A stretch of DNA of 64,000 bases from positions 7,724,328 to 7,788,327 of the forward strand of contig NC_017030.1 in assembly GCF_000255295.1 (NCBI RefSeq), read 5' to 3'. A program made the position numbers and the translations under genes. The notes under the pieces are model-generated. The model was not told the origin of the DNA. It did no database searches and saw nothing but the letters and a program-made list of their open reading frames with translations. This document shows positions 9,749-18,245 of this stretch, piece after piece; the first letter of the stretch is position 1, and every line of letters starts with the position of its first letter. The DNA comes from Corallococcus coralloides DSM 2259 (GTDB lineage Bacteria; Myxococcota; Myxococcia; Myxococcales; Myxococcaceae).

Positions 9749-11827
9749 TCACCGCCCCACGGCGACCGGCGACAGCCGGCCGATGGGGCGAATCTGCAGG
9801 TCTCCGTCCAGCTCGCCGTAGGTGAGCACCGCCACGTCTGGGAACGGGCCTTCGCACAGCTTGCGCAGCGGACGGCGGATGTCCGGGGCCGCGAGCACCA
9901 CCGCCCGGCCGCCGTTGGCGATGACCCGCACCCCTTCCAGAATCTCCATGATGCGCTCCGGCTCCGGCGCGAGCCCTCGGGGACCGCTGGCGCGCAGCAC
10001 CTCCTCCACTTCTGGATCCACGAGGTACGCGTACAGCGGGCCCGTGGGCGCGAACTGGTGGCTCAGGTAGCGGTGCAGGGCCTGACGGCAGCGCTCGGCC
10101 AGGGCCGTGGCGTCGCCTTCCGTGGTGGGCGCCACGAGCGCCTCCAGGATGGCGCGCAGGTCGCGGATGCTCACCTGTTCCTGCACGAGCCGCCGCAGCA
10201 CGTCCACCAGCAGCGGCAGCGGCACCTTCTGCAGCGCTTCCTTCACCAGCACGGGCGACTGGGCCTCCAGCCCCTCCAGCAGTCCCTGCACCTCCTGGAG
10301 TCCCAGCAGCGCGGCGGCGCGCAGGCGCAGCACGGCCCGCAGGTGGTCCGCGATGAGCTCCGAGGGCTTGCGCACCGGCACCTGGGCCAGCTCCAGCCGC
10401 GAGCGGGCGCCCTCCCCCACGCGGCTGATGGGCCGCCCGCTGGCGGGCTCCACCGACGCCTCCGCCTGGACCTCCAGGAAGGCCAGCTCACCCGGAGGAA
10501 CGAGCGCGTACAGGGCGCCGGGCTGCACCACGCCGCCACCTGCGGGCACCTCGTCCAGGAGGATGCGGTACTCGCCGGGGCCCAGGTAGGCGGCGTGGGT
10601 CCGCACCCGGATGCCAGGGATGCGCACGCCCAGTTCGAAGAACAGCTCGTCGCGCACGGCGTTCAGCACCGTGTGCACGAAGGCGCCTCCGTCCGCCTCC
10701 GCGAGCGGCGTCAGCTGCGCGGACAGGTCCAGCGTGAGCGGCGTCACCCCGACCGGAGCCTTCGCGCTCTCCGGCGGCTTGCCAGCGGCTCCAGCGGGCA
10801 CCGCGGCCTCCGAGGAGGCGCCATCCTTCGCCAGTGACTTCTCCGGCGCCTGGCCCTTGCGCCGCAGCGCATACCCGAGCCCGCCCAGGCCCGCCGCCAG
10901 CGAGAGGAAGGTCAGGTGCGGCATGCCCGGCATCAAGGCCAGCGCGACGCACAGGCCCGCGACGGTGGTCAGCGTGCGGAAGTCACCGAAGAACTGGGAG
11001 CCGATCTCCGCCCCGAGCGAGTCTTCTTCCTTCTCCGATGCCACCCGCGTGACGACGAGACCCGCGGCCACCGCGATGCACAGCGAAGGTATCTGGGACA
11101 CGAGCCCGTCGCCGATGGCGATGAGCGCGAAGGTGGCGGCGGCCTCGGAGAAGGACTGGCCGTTCTGCAACACGCCGATGAGGGTGCCGCCCAGCAGGTT
11201 CACCGCGACGATGACCAGGCCCGCGATGACATCCCCCTTCACGAACTTCATCGCGCCGTCCATGGCACCGAACATCTGGGATTCGCGCTCCAGGTCGCGC
11301 CGCCTGCGCCGGGCCTGGGTCTGGTCGATGGCGCCCGCGCGCAGGTCCGCGTCGATGGACATCTGCTTGCCGGGCATGGCGTCCAGCGTGAAGCGGGCGG
11401 ACACCTCCGCCACCCGCTCGGCGCCCTTGGTCACCACCAGCAACTGCACCAGCGTGAGGATGGCGAACACCACCGCGCCCACCACGTAGTCGCCTCGCAC
11501 CACGAACTCGCCGAAGGCCTGGATGACCTCGCCCGCGTGGCCCTCGGAGAGCGCCAGCCGCGTGGACGACACGTTGAGCGACAGCCGGAACAGCGTGGTG
11601 AACAGCAGCAACGTGGGGAACGACGTCACCCGCAGCGCGTCCTTCGCGTTCAGCGCCGCGACCAGCAGCGCCACCGCCGCGGCCAGGTTCACCGCGAGCC
11701 CCATGTCGAGGAGCCACGCCGGCAGCGGGATGATGAGCGCCCCCAGCACCGCCGCCATCGCCACCGCGAGCATGACGTCCGAGGACTGACGGGCCTTCAG
11801 CAAGACCTTCAGGAATGGGGGCATCAT
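9749..11827 (-). CDS. sctV: Type III secretion export gate protein SctV (FlhA/FHIPEP family)
   Basis: Inner-membrane export gate whose cytoplasmic domain forms the nonameric ring that receives substrates. There are 692 residues from an ATG at 11827, which overlaps the sctU stop (ATGA). The N-terminal third has about eight membrane spans. It contains the FHIPEP signature, including RFTLDAMPGKQMSIDADLRAG followed by TQARRRRRDLERESQMFGAMDGAMKFVKGD. The C-terminal half is the soluble SctV-C domain. A longer open frame extends upstream to 12382 but runs through sctU and has no family sequence. Last gene of the type III operon. Secure as FlhA/SctV family. Confidence 0.95.
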   Translation of the reverse strand: MMPPFLKVLLKARQSSDVMLAVAMAAVLGALIIPLPAWLLDMGLAVNLAAAVALLVAALNAKDALRVTSFPTLLLFTTLFRLSLNVSSTRLALSEGHAGEVIQAFGEFVVRGDYVVGAVVFAILTLVQLLVVTKGAERVAEVSARFTLDAMPGKQMSIDADLRAGAIDQTQARRRRRDLERESQMFGAMDGAMKFVKGDVIAGLVIVAVNLLGGTLIGVLQNGQSFSEAAATFALIAIGDGLVSQIPSLCIAVAAGLVVTRVASEKEEDSLGAEIGSQFFGDFRTLTTVAGLCVALALMPGMPHLTFLSLAAGLGGLGYALRRKGQAPEKSLAKDGASSEAAVPAGAAGKPPESAKAPVGVTPLTLDLSAQLTPLAEADGGAFVHTVLNAVRDELFFELGVRIPGIRVRTHAAYLGPGEYRILLDEVPAGGGVVQPGALYALVPPGELAFLEVQAEASVEPASGRPISRVGEGARSRLELAQVPVRKPSELIADHLRAVLRLRAAALLGLQEVQGLLEGLEAQSPVLVKEALQKVPLPLLVDVLRRLVQEQVSIRDLRAILEALVAPTTEGDATALAERCRQALHRYLSHQFAPTGPLYAYLVDPEVEEVLRASGPRGLAPEPERIMEILEGVRVIANGGRAVVLAAPDIRRPLRKLCEGPFPDVAVLTYGELDGDLQIRPIGRLSPVAVGR

Positions 11828-12870
11828 GTCTGTCTCCGTGGACGGTCGTCCGGCTCGCGAAGCTCCATCGCGGTCCGCAACACGACGGCCGCCGCCTGGT
11901 ACAGCTCCTCGGGGATGGACTCTCCGACGTCGAAGTGGATGAGGCTGCGGGCCAGCGGCACGTCCCGGACCACGGGGATGCCCTGCTGGCGCGCCTCCTC
12001 CTTGAGCGCGAGCGCGTCCTGCTCGCGGCCCTTGGCCACGAGATAGGGCGCGTCGCATTCGCCCGCGTCGTAGCGGAGCGCGACCGCGATGTGCGTGGGG
12101 TTGACGATCACGGCGGTGGCCTTCTGCACTCCACGTGCCGGGCCACCCTGCGCCAGTTGGCGATGCAGGGCGCGCCGTTGTCCCTTGTGGCGTGGGTCGC
12201 CCTCGCTCTCCTTGTGCTCCCGTTTGACCTCTTCGCGGGTCATCATCAGCTCGCGCCGGTGGCTGCGACGGGCGAGCGCGTAGTCCACGGCACCGCACCC
12301 CAGCACCACCCACGCCAGTCGCGTCACCAGCTCCGCCAGCCGGCCAACCAGAAACTCCATTCCCCGGGTTCCATCGAGCCACGCGGTCCGCAAGGCATCG
12401 GGGCCGACCGCCTCCACCTCGTTCCAGACGATGAGACCCAGCAGTGCCGCCACGAGCAGCGCCTTGCCCAGCTCGACCAACGGCTTGACGCTGAAGAGGC
12501 GCTTGAGGCCCGCGGCCGGGTTGATGCGCTCGAGCTTCGGCGCGGCATGGCGAGCGTCCATTTCAAAGCCCACGGTGGCCACGGAGACCGCCAGCGAGGC
12601 CACGAGCGCTCCGCCCAAGGCAGGGCCGCACAGCCGGGCGGCGACCCAGGCTCCCTCCTCCCATGCGCCAGCGGCGGTCTGTTCCAGCATCAACCGCGCG
12701 GTCCAGTCCTTCAGCCGGGCAAAGCCCTCTGGCGCGAACGCGGTGAAGCCCAGCAGCCCGCCCAGCGTCGTCGCGCTGGAGGTCAACATCCGGCTGCGCG
12801 GCAGCTGGCCCTTGCGCCGGGCCTCCCGCATCCGTTTCGCGGTGGGCTGCTCCGTCTTCTCGCCGCTCAT
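11824..12870 (-). CDS. sctU: Type III secretion switch protein SctU (FlhB/YscU family)
   Basis: Export-apparatus protein that switches substrate specificity by self-cleavage. It has 348 residues: an N-terminal basic segment (SGEKTEQPTAKRMREARRKG), four hydrophobic spans to about residue 200, a charged linker, and the cytoplasmic domain with the autocleavage motif NPTH at 257-260. The C-terminal segment VVRDVPLARSLIHFDVGESIPEELYQAAA matches the family. Both ends overlap neighbours by 4 bases (with sctT and sctV), indicating translational coupling and possibly fixed stoichiometry. Confidence 0.95.
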   Translation of the reverse strand: MSGEKTEQPTAKRMREARRKGQLPRSRMLTSSATTLGGLLGFTAFAPEGFARLKDWTARLMLEQTAAGAWEEGAWVAARLCGPALGGALVASLAVSVATVGFEMDARHAAPKLERINPAAGLKRLFSVKPLVELGKALLVAALLGLIVWNEVEAVGPDALRTAWLDGTRGMEFLVGRLAELVTRLAWVVLGCGAVDYALARRSHRRELMMTREEVKREHKESEGDPRHKGQRRALHRQLAQGGPARGVQKATAVIVNPTHIAVALRYDAGECDAPYLVAKGREQDALALKEEARQQGIPVVRDVPLARSLIHFDVGESIPEELYQAAAVVLRTAMELREPDDRPRRQT

Positions 12871-13661
12871 CGGGAGACCTCTCCCAGCAGCGCCAACGCG
12901 CCCTCCGTCGAGGCCACGCCCGCGAGCAGCCGCTCACACAGCAGGCCCACGCCCAGCCACAGCAGCGCGCCACCTCCGAGGATGCGCAGCGGAGCCCCCA
13001 GTTCCTGGAGGTTCACCTGGGCCGCGGCCCTCGAGACCATGCCCAGGAAGCAGTCCACCGCGAGCGAGGCAGCCGCCACCGGGGCGCCCACCGCGAGTCC
13101 CGTGGCCATGGCGCCGCCCACCATCACCACCACGTGCAGGGCCGAGGCCTCCGTGGGCACGAAGGCCCCCAGTTGCACCACCCCGAAGCCGCGCAGCAGG
13201 GCGGAGAGCACCACGGGAAACAGCGCGCCCGACACCACCCTCGCCACCAGCAGGTGGTACAGCGCGTCTCCCGTGGCCGACTCGCGGCTCCCCGCCTGCG
13301 GCAGACTCGCCTCCGCGGAGGTTCCCCGGAACAGGTCGATGAACCGGCCGCCCATCCTCGCCGCGTCGAAGGGCAGCGCGGCCACGAGCCCCACGGAGAC
13401 GCCGTAGGCCAGCTCACGCACCACGAGCGCCGCCATCACCACCGGCGTCTCCACCGTGCCACTGAACTCCACGCCTGCCTCGACGTGCAGGAAGAGCGAG
13501 AGCGCGAGCACCAGGCCCAACCGGACCGTCGTCGGCGCGGCCTGGCCTCCCAGCAATGGACAGAGGAACGCGATGGGCACGAGCCTCGCCGCGCACAGTG
13601 CCACCGCGACCACGTGCGGTCCCAGGGCGAGGAGCTGTTCGCCCAACGCTTCGGGATTCAC
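12867..13661 (-). CDS. sctT: Type III secretion export protein SctT (FliR/YscT family)
   Basis: Inner-membrane component of the export gate (SctRST complex). The 264-residue hydrophobic protein has about six to eight spans and the family pattern VRLGLVLALSLFL, then a segment on FDAARMGGRFIDLFRG, then GAPVAAASLAVDCFLGMVSRAAAQVN. The start is GTG at 13661, which overlaps the sctS stop (GTGA). An open frame continues upstream but runs into sctS. The stop overlaps the sctU start. Confidence 0.92.
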   Translation of the reverse strand: MNPEALGEQLLALGPHVVAVALCAARLVPIAFLCPLLGGQAAPTTVRLGLVLALSLFLHVEAGVEFSGTVETPVVMAALVVRELAYGVSVGLVAALPFDAARMGGRFIDLFRGTSAEASLPQAGSRESATGDALYHLLVARVVSGALFPVVLSALLRGFGVVQLGAFVPTEASALHVVVMVGGAMATGLAVGAPVAAASLAVDCFLGMVSRAAAQVNLQELGAPLRILGGGALLWLGVGLLCERLLAGVASTEGALALLGEVSR

Positions 13662-13927
13662 AGCGCCACGTCCGCGATGAGCATGAGGAGCTGTTGGGTG
13701 AAGCGAGTGAGCTGTCCGGCGATCCACGGCCCCGCCAGCACGAGGGACAGCACCGCCGCGCACAGCTTGGGCACCACCGACAGCGTGCTCTCCTGCAACT
13801 GGGTCGTTGCCTGGAAGAGGCTCATCAGGAAGCCCACCAGCAGGCTCGCGCCAATGGGCGGCAGCGAGGCGAGCACCATCAACAGCAGGGCTTCACGCCC
13901 CAGGGTGAGCAGGACGTCCTGGGTCAT
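13658..13927 (-). CDS. sctS: Type III secretion export protein SctS (FliQ/YscS family)
   Basis: Small 89-residue inner-membrane protein of the SctRST export gate. It has two hydrophobic helices (ALLLMVLASLPPIGASLLVG and a second near 50-68) and the family segment QATTQLQESTLSVVPKL. The ATG at 13927 gives exactly the usual family length and lies 4 bases after the sctR stop. Confidence 0.95.
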   Translation of the reverse strand: MTQDVLLTLGREALLLMVLASLPPIGASLLVGFLMSLFQATTQLQESTLSVVPKLCAAVLSLVLAGPWIAGQLTRFTQQLLMLIADVAL

Positions 13928-13931
13928 GGCG

Positions 13932-14657
13932 TCACCGGTAGCCGAGGATGAGTCCCCGCGCGAGCAGGGCCCAGCCATCCACGGCGACGAAGAGGAGGAT
14001 CTTGAAGGGCAGGCTCACCTGGCCCGGCGACAACGTCTGCATGCCCAACGCGAGCAGCACGTTGGCGATGACCATGTCGAGCACCAGGAAGGGCAGGAAG
14101 ACGATGAAGCCAATCTGGAAGGCCTCCTTCAGCTCGGTGATGACGAAGGCCGGGATGACGACGAACAGGTCGGTCTCCTGCACCTGCTCGGATTCCTCTG
14201 GAGGACGCAGCTCACGAGCCAGGTCCACGAAGCGGGCCCGCTCCTCTGGGCCTCCATGCTTCATGAGGAAGGCGCGCAGGGGCTCCGTCACCTGCTTCGC
14301 GGCGGAGAGGACCTGCGCTCCGGAATGCACCTCGTCGTACGCCGCCTGTCCCGCGTCGTACATGCGCTCCATCACCGGCGCCATGATGTGCCCCGTCAGC
14401 ACCACCGCGAGCCCCGTGAGCACCACCGTCGGCGGTGCCTGCTGCGTACCCATCGCCGAGCGGGCCAGGGAGAGCACCACGGCGATCTTCGAGAAGCTCG
14501 TCAGCATCAGCACCGCGAACGGCAGGAGCGACAGGAGCGCGAGCATCCCCATCATCGCCAGCGGACTGCCGGCATAGGACGCCTGCGACAGGGACTGCTC
14601 CGCGGCGAATGCGCTCATGGGCAGGAACACGCCGCATCCGAATCCGAGGACTTTCAT
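13932..14657 (-). CDS. sctR: Type III secretion export protein SctR (FliP/YscR family)
   Basis: Core of the export gate. There are 241 residues from an ATG at 14657 overlapping the upstream stop (ATGA). A cleavable-looking signal sequence ends near AFAAEQ, as in FliP proteins, which favours this start; non-flagellar SctR proteins usually lack it. Family motifs follow: TSFSKIAVVLSLARSAMGTQQAPP, and FVITELKEAFQIGFIVFLPF then LVLDMVIANVLLALGM. The signal peptide is a flagellar-like trait worth noting in this locus. Confidence 0.95.
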   Translation of the reverse strand: MKVLGFGCGVFLPMSAFAAEQSLSQASYAGSPLAMMGMLALLSLLPFAVLMLTSFSKIAVVLSLARSAMGTQQAPPTVVLTGLAVVLTGHIMAPVMERMYDAGQAAYDEVHSGAQVLSAAKQVTEPLRAFLMKHGGPEERARFVDLARELRPPEESEQVQETDLFVVIPAFVITELKEAFQIGFIVFLPFLVLDMVIANVLLALGMQTLSPGQVSLPFKILLFVAVDGWALLARGLILGYR

Positions 14658-15145
14658 CCCCCACCCCGCTTCCGGAGTGCGCCGCACGCCGTCTTCGTCG
14701 GTCGCGCACGGGGGAAGAGCACCGTGGGCTCCAGTTCCAGGTCGAACCGGGACTTCACCGTCGGCCTGGGCGTGGCGCCGGGCAGGACCGCCATGGTCCG
14801 GGTCTCATGGATCTCCGCGAAGGTGTCGCCGTAGGCCACGAGGTACCGCCGTCCATCCGCCTCCACGAGCGCGAGGCCACAGCGCTGTGAAAGCCCCGTT
14901 CGCGAGACGATGCTCAGGGGCTCCGGAGCGGTTGCGTCGGCACTCCCGGCCATGCCTCCCTTGCGCAGAAACACCCAGCCCAGCCCGGCGAGCGCCGTCG
15001 CGCCGATCAACAGGCGCGAGGTCCCTACCAACGACAGTCCCCCCAGGGGCGCGAGCGTCGCCAGTCCCACGAGCAGGGCCGACGCGAACAGCAGCCTTCC
15101 GCGTGGAGAGAACGAGGACAGCAGCGTGTTCACGGGTGCGCTCAC
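14654..15145 (-). CDS. FliO-like membrane protein of the type III operon
   Basis: Protein of 163 residues with two N-terminal hydrophobic segments (about 18-36 and 42-60). After these comes a small cytoplasmic domain with the FliO-type pattern LSIVSRTGLSQRCGLALVE followed by GRRYLVAYGD. FliO assists assembly of the FliPQR complex in flagella; it sits directly before fliP there, as this gene sits directly before sctR. Both ends overlap neighbours by 4 bases. FliO equivalents are not standard in virulence-type injectisomes. The assignment rests on pattern and gene order. Confidence 0.6.
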   Translation of the reverse strand: MSAPVNTLLSSFSPRGRLLFASALLVGLATLAPLGGLSLVGTSRLLIGATALAGLGWVFLRKGGMAGSADATAPEPLSIVSRTGLSQRCGLALVEADGRRYLVAYGDTFAEIHETRTMAVLPGATPRPTVKSRFDLELEPTVLFPRARPTKTACGALRKRGGG

Positions 15146-16293
15146 GGCAGCAACGCCAGGATGCGGGCGCCCACTTCGCCTTCGATCTCCACCAACTCCG
15201 CACGCGCGACCACGCGGTCGCCCACGCGCAGCAGCACCGGGCTGCTCGCGTTCACGTGCAGGGGCAGCAAAGTGCCCGGCTTCAGCGCCGCCAGTTCCGC
15301 CAGGGGCAACATCAACCGCGTCAGCTCGATCTCCACATCCACCGGGAGCGGCGGCATCGCCTCGCTCCGCTTGTTCGTCGCCACCATGTCCGACTCCTGT
15401 CGGGCCGCGCGCGAGTGCACGCTCCCTGTCGAAAAACCTTCCGCGAGAAACTCGCCCCGGAGCGCGAAGCCCCGGGTGATCAGCTGTCCCTGTCCCTCCA
15501 CCCGGCCGTCCCTGAGACGCACGCCCTCGAAGAGCACGACGTCTCCCGCGGCCAGCGCATCCACCGCCGAGGCCTGCAATGGACTGCGTCCCATGAGGCA
15601 GCGCGCGGGGATCGATGCCGCCAGCACCTGGGGCGCGGTCGCGCCTCCTGGCTCCAGGGGCAGCTCCTGAAACGCGGTCTGCACGGCACGGGCGGGCAGG
15701 AGCACCCGGCCGCCGACCGTCGCTCCGTCCACCGTTGCCGTCAGCAACACCGCCACATAGGGCTGCCGCGTATCGACTCGTGTCAGCACGTCACCGCGCC
15801 GCATCGACACCGCGGACAAGCGGGGCCCCAGCCTTCGCACCCATTCGCCTTGCCCGCGCATCGCGGCCAGCGTGGACAGCAGCAGGTACACCAGCGTGGA
15901 CTCTTCCAACCGGGTCAGCTCCGCCACGGGAGCCGGCCGCAGTCCCGTCCCCGCCAGCCTCGCCAGCGCCGCGAAGACCAGCGGCACCTCCAGCTCCACG
16001 ATGGCGGTGCCCCCCACCGCCGACAGCTCCACCAGCGCGAACACCATTCCCACCGCCAGCTCGCGCTCCGGCTGGACCGCCGCCGGCACCAGGTGCCCCT
16101 CCACCTTCACCGCCGCGCCCAGGTCCCGCGACAGCGCCGCGCCCACGTCGCGCAGGAGCTCCGCGCCCCAACGCCCCACCTGGGGCCGCTGCCCCAACAC
16201 CAGATGGGCTCGCGTCAGCCGCCGCGCTCCCGGGCGGAACGGACGCGTGGGCTTCTTCACGGCGCTGGGGGTCCTGACTGGATTCGTTTGCAT
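15142..16293 (-). CDS. sctQ: Type III secretion C-ring protein SctQ (FliM/FliN-like, SpoA domains)
   Basis: Cytoplasmic ring (sorting platform) protein, 383 residues from an ATG at 16293 that has GGAG about 6 bases upstream. A GTG at 16323 in frame is possible but poorly supported. The C-terminal 70 residues form a clear SpoA domain (VDVEIELTRLMLPLAELAAL then PVLLRVGDRVVARAELVEIEG). A second, weaker SpoA-like segment lies at about 260-310. The N-terminal half is a FliM-middle-like region. It ends with a 4-base overlap into the FliO-like gene. A 132-base gap separates it from the FliG-like gene upstream. Confidence 0.85.
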   Translation of the reverse strand: MQTNPVRTPSAVKKPTRPFRPGARRLTRAHLVLGQRPQVGRWGAELLRDVGAALSRDLGAAVKVEGHLVPAAVQPERELAVGMVFALVELSAVGGTAIVELEVPLVFAALARLAGTGLRPAPVAELTRLEESTLVYLLLSTLAAMRGQGEWVRRLGPRLSAVSMRRGDVLTRVDTRQPYVAVLLTATVDGATVGGRVLLPARAVQTAFQELPLEPGGATAPQVLAASIPARCLMGRSPLQASAVDALAAGDVVLFEGVRLRDGRVEGQGQLITRGFALRGEFLAEGFSTGSVHSRAARQESDMVATNKRSEAMPPLPVDVEIELTRLMLPLAELAALKPGTLLPLHVNASSPVLLRVGDRVVARAELVEIEGEVGARILALLP

Positions 16294-16425
16294 CCGGAGC
16301 TCCGGGACGGCGATGGGACACACGTCCCCTGTGCACGGCCATGGCCAGGGCGCCGGCTCGTGGAATCAGGGTGTTGGCAGGGGTGGAGGTCCGTCTTCGG
16401 GATGGCCCTCCACGCCCGAGGACGC

Positions 16426-16905
16426 TCAGCGCAGGGCTTCGCGGATGCGCCGCTCCGCCAGGGCGGTCAGGGCCGGTGCGGCATCCGCTCGCGATTCGGC
16501 CCCCTCCCACTGGGGAAACCGGCTGCGGTGGTACGGCGGAAGGCCTCGAAAGGCTTCCTGACGCAGGGCTTCGGGCGCTGTCTCCAGGAAGAGGGCCAAC
16601 CGGTTCGCACCGTCCGCCCGCTCGCCGAACTCCACCGCCACCTTGGCCTGCCGCTGGGCGGAGGGCATGGCGGCGAAGCGCTCCAGGTGGCGCAGCGCCC
16701 TGCCCGCTTCGGCATCCACCAGGCCCCCCAGCAGTTCCGCGGCACGCTCCCGCGCCAGGACGCAGACGACCAGCGCGATGCGTTCCAGAGGCAGGGACAA
16801 CGCGGGCAGCGTGACCTCCGCGACCGGGGCCCGCGGTGCTTCCATCCTCGAGGGCAGGAGCTTCCGGGCCTTGCGTAGCACCCGTCCCACGCGTGTGACG
16901 TCCAT
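16426..16905 (-). CDS. FliG N-domain-like protein in the type III operon
   Basis: Protein of 159 residues with no signal peptide or membrane span. Residues about 40-95 resemble the FliG N-terminal domain: RIALVVCVLARERAAELLGG, then a four-helix pattern ending KVAVEFGER, parallel to the 'kaAilLlslGee.Aa.vlk.l' of FliG. FliG middle and C-terminal domains are absent. In flagella FliG-N binds the C-terminus of FliF; here the gene lies between sctJ (FliF-related) and sctQ (C-ring), exactly where fliG lies. I infer an adaptor joining the SctJ ring to SctQ. SctK or SctL divergent homologues are alternatives. Start ATG at 16905; no strong ribosome site. Confidence 0.5.
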   Translation of the reverse strand: MDVTRVGRVLRKARKLLPSRMEAPRAPVAEVTLPALSLPLERIALVVCVLARERAAELLGGLVDAEAGRALRHLERFAAMPSAQRQAKVAVEFGERADGANRLALFLETAPEALRQEAFRGLPPYHRSRFPQWEGAESRADAAPALTALAERRIREALR

Positions 16906-16912
16906 GGCGTGC

Positions 16913-17728
16913 TCAGGCCAGCTTGCGCGTGGAGCCCGGGGTCACCACCGGCCGCGCGGGCGTGGGCGGGGCAGGCGGCGCCGCGGGGGGCTGCTCCGCC
17001 AGGGCCCGGTAGTGCTTCCAGCGCAGCGTCGTCCAGACGAGCGCTCCGGACAGCCCCGTCACCAGCACCCCCAGCAGGGCGAGCACCACACGCAGCCGCA
17101 GCGGGACGGGTCCGCCCTTTGGTGACGGCGCCTCCACGTGCGTCGTCACCTCGTCCACCAGCAGCGAGACTGCCTCCGGTGACAGCCCCTCCACGCCTCC
17201 CGCGATGAGCTCACGCAGCATGTCCGCCGACTTGCGGACGCGCGTCGCACCGCCGGGCGCCGTGCGCAGCATGGCCGACGCCTTCGAGGGCGCGGAAGCC
17301 TGTCCTGGCCTCGGCGGCGGTGGCACCACCAGGTGCACGCGCGCCAGCAGCACGCCGTCCACCGTCTGGAGTGTCTTCTCCAGCTCCCGCTCCATCCCCC
17401 GGACGCGGCAGACCTGCTCCTCCAGCGGCGAGCGCACGAGCCCGCTTCCGCCAAACACGTCGCAGCCCGTCTCCGCCGCGAGCCGGGGCAGCCCCAGCTC
17501 CGCCAGGATGCGCACCGCGTCCGAGGACTGCGCGTCCGTCACCTCGATGGCCCAGGTGGGTTTCTTGCCCGGCTCGGGCACCTTGCGCGCGTCGAGCCCC
17601 CGCTCGACGAGCACCGTCTGCAGCTCATTGGCCTGACGCTCGTCGAGGCCGTGCTGGATGCGCTCCCGGCACGCCGAAGCGCCCAGGAGCAGGAGGAGAC
17701 AGAGACAACGAAGGGGAGCGGAACGCAT
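16913..17728 (-). CDS. sctJ: Type III secretion inner-ring lipoprotein SctJ (YscJ/FliF family)
   Basis: Forms the periplasmic-side inner-membrane ring. There are 271 residues. The signal peptide ends in the lipobox LLGASAC with the acylated cysteine at 20. The ring-building motifs follow: a segment on QANELQTVLVERGLDARKV and a second (GVLLARVHLVVPPP) typical of YscJ. One transmembrane helix (about 208-230) is followed by a roughly 40-residue Pro/Ala-rich cytoplasmic tail, a possible docking site for the next gene's FliG-like product. The stop is 7 bases before that gene. Family identity is secure. Confidence 0.93.
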   Translation of the reverse strand: MRSAPLRCLCLLLLLGASACRERIQHGLDERQANELQTVLVERGLDARKVPEPGKKPTWAIEVTDAQSSDAVRILAELGLPRLAAETGCDVFGGSGLVRSPLEEQVCRVRGMERELEKTLQTVDGVLLARVHLVVPPPPRPGQASAPSKASAMLRTAPGGATRVRKSADMLRELIAGGVEGLSPEAVSLLVDEVTTHVEAPSPKGGPVPLRLRVVLALLGVLVTGLSGALVWTTLRWKHYRALAEQPPAAPPAPPTPARPVVTPGSTRKLA

Positions 17729-17744
17729 GGAAGGAAAGGACTCC

Positions 17745-18233
17745 TCACACCTGGGTCTGGAGGACCTGCTTGACGCCGCCGGTGGCCTTCTCGACGACCT
17801 TGCCGGCGAGATCGAGCTCCTGACTGGCGCGGTAGACGTGGGCCTGGAGCGCGAGCAACTCCGAGGGACTGAACGTGCGGCCGGACTCGGCGAGCTTCAG
17901 GATGTGGTCCAGCCGCTGCTGCGCCTGCCCCACCCGGTCCAACATCTCCACCGCCTGCTGACTGCGCGCGGCCTGGGCCGAATCCACGCGGCTCCCCGGC
18001 TTCACCTCCGCGCAGCCTGCCTTCGCTCGCTCCACGCCGTCCGCCCGCGACGTGCCGGCGGTGGCCTCGGTGGGCGTGCGCACCGGCTTCGGCGGGCCCT
18101 CCGTCGTCACCGGCACGGGGCGCGACTGGGGCGTACGCACGCCCTCCAGCACCTTGTTGAACGTCTCCCTGCCGGACTCCACCGCGGGCGAAGGGCCCGC
18201 TCCGCCCACGGCTCCCAACTTGTCGATGGCCAT
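17745..18233 (-). CDS. sctI: Type III secretion inner-rod protein SctI-like
   Basis: Small 162-residue protein with a disordered Pro/Thr-rich N-terminal half. Its C-terminal segment, FSPSELLALQAHVYRASQEL followed by GKVVEKATGGVKQVLQTQV, matches the SctI (YscI/MxiI/PrgJ) end pattern 'tp..Ll.lQ..v......v.lvskv..ka...v..ll..Q'. SctI forms the inner rod connecting the export gate to the needle. It lies directly before sctJ, the usual injectisome order. The N-terminus is longer than in most SctI. No signal peptide, as expected for an exported early substrate. Confidence 0.65.
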   Translation of the reverse strand: MAIDKLGAVGGAGPSPAVESGRETFNKVLEGVRTPQSRPVPVTTEGPPKPVRTPTEATAGTSRADGVERAKAGCAEVKPGSRVDSAQAARSQQAVEMLDRVGQAQQRLDHILKLAESGRTFSPSELLALQAHVYRASQELDLAGKVVEKATGGVKQVLQTQV

Positions 18234-18245
18234 CGCGAACGCGCC

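Noticed and set aside
9749..12382. Longer version of SctV starting at 12382
   Set aside because: The extra 185 residues run across sctU in another frame and have no FHIPEP-family sequence; the ATGA overlap marks 11827 as the start.
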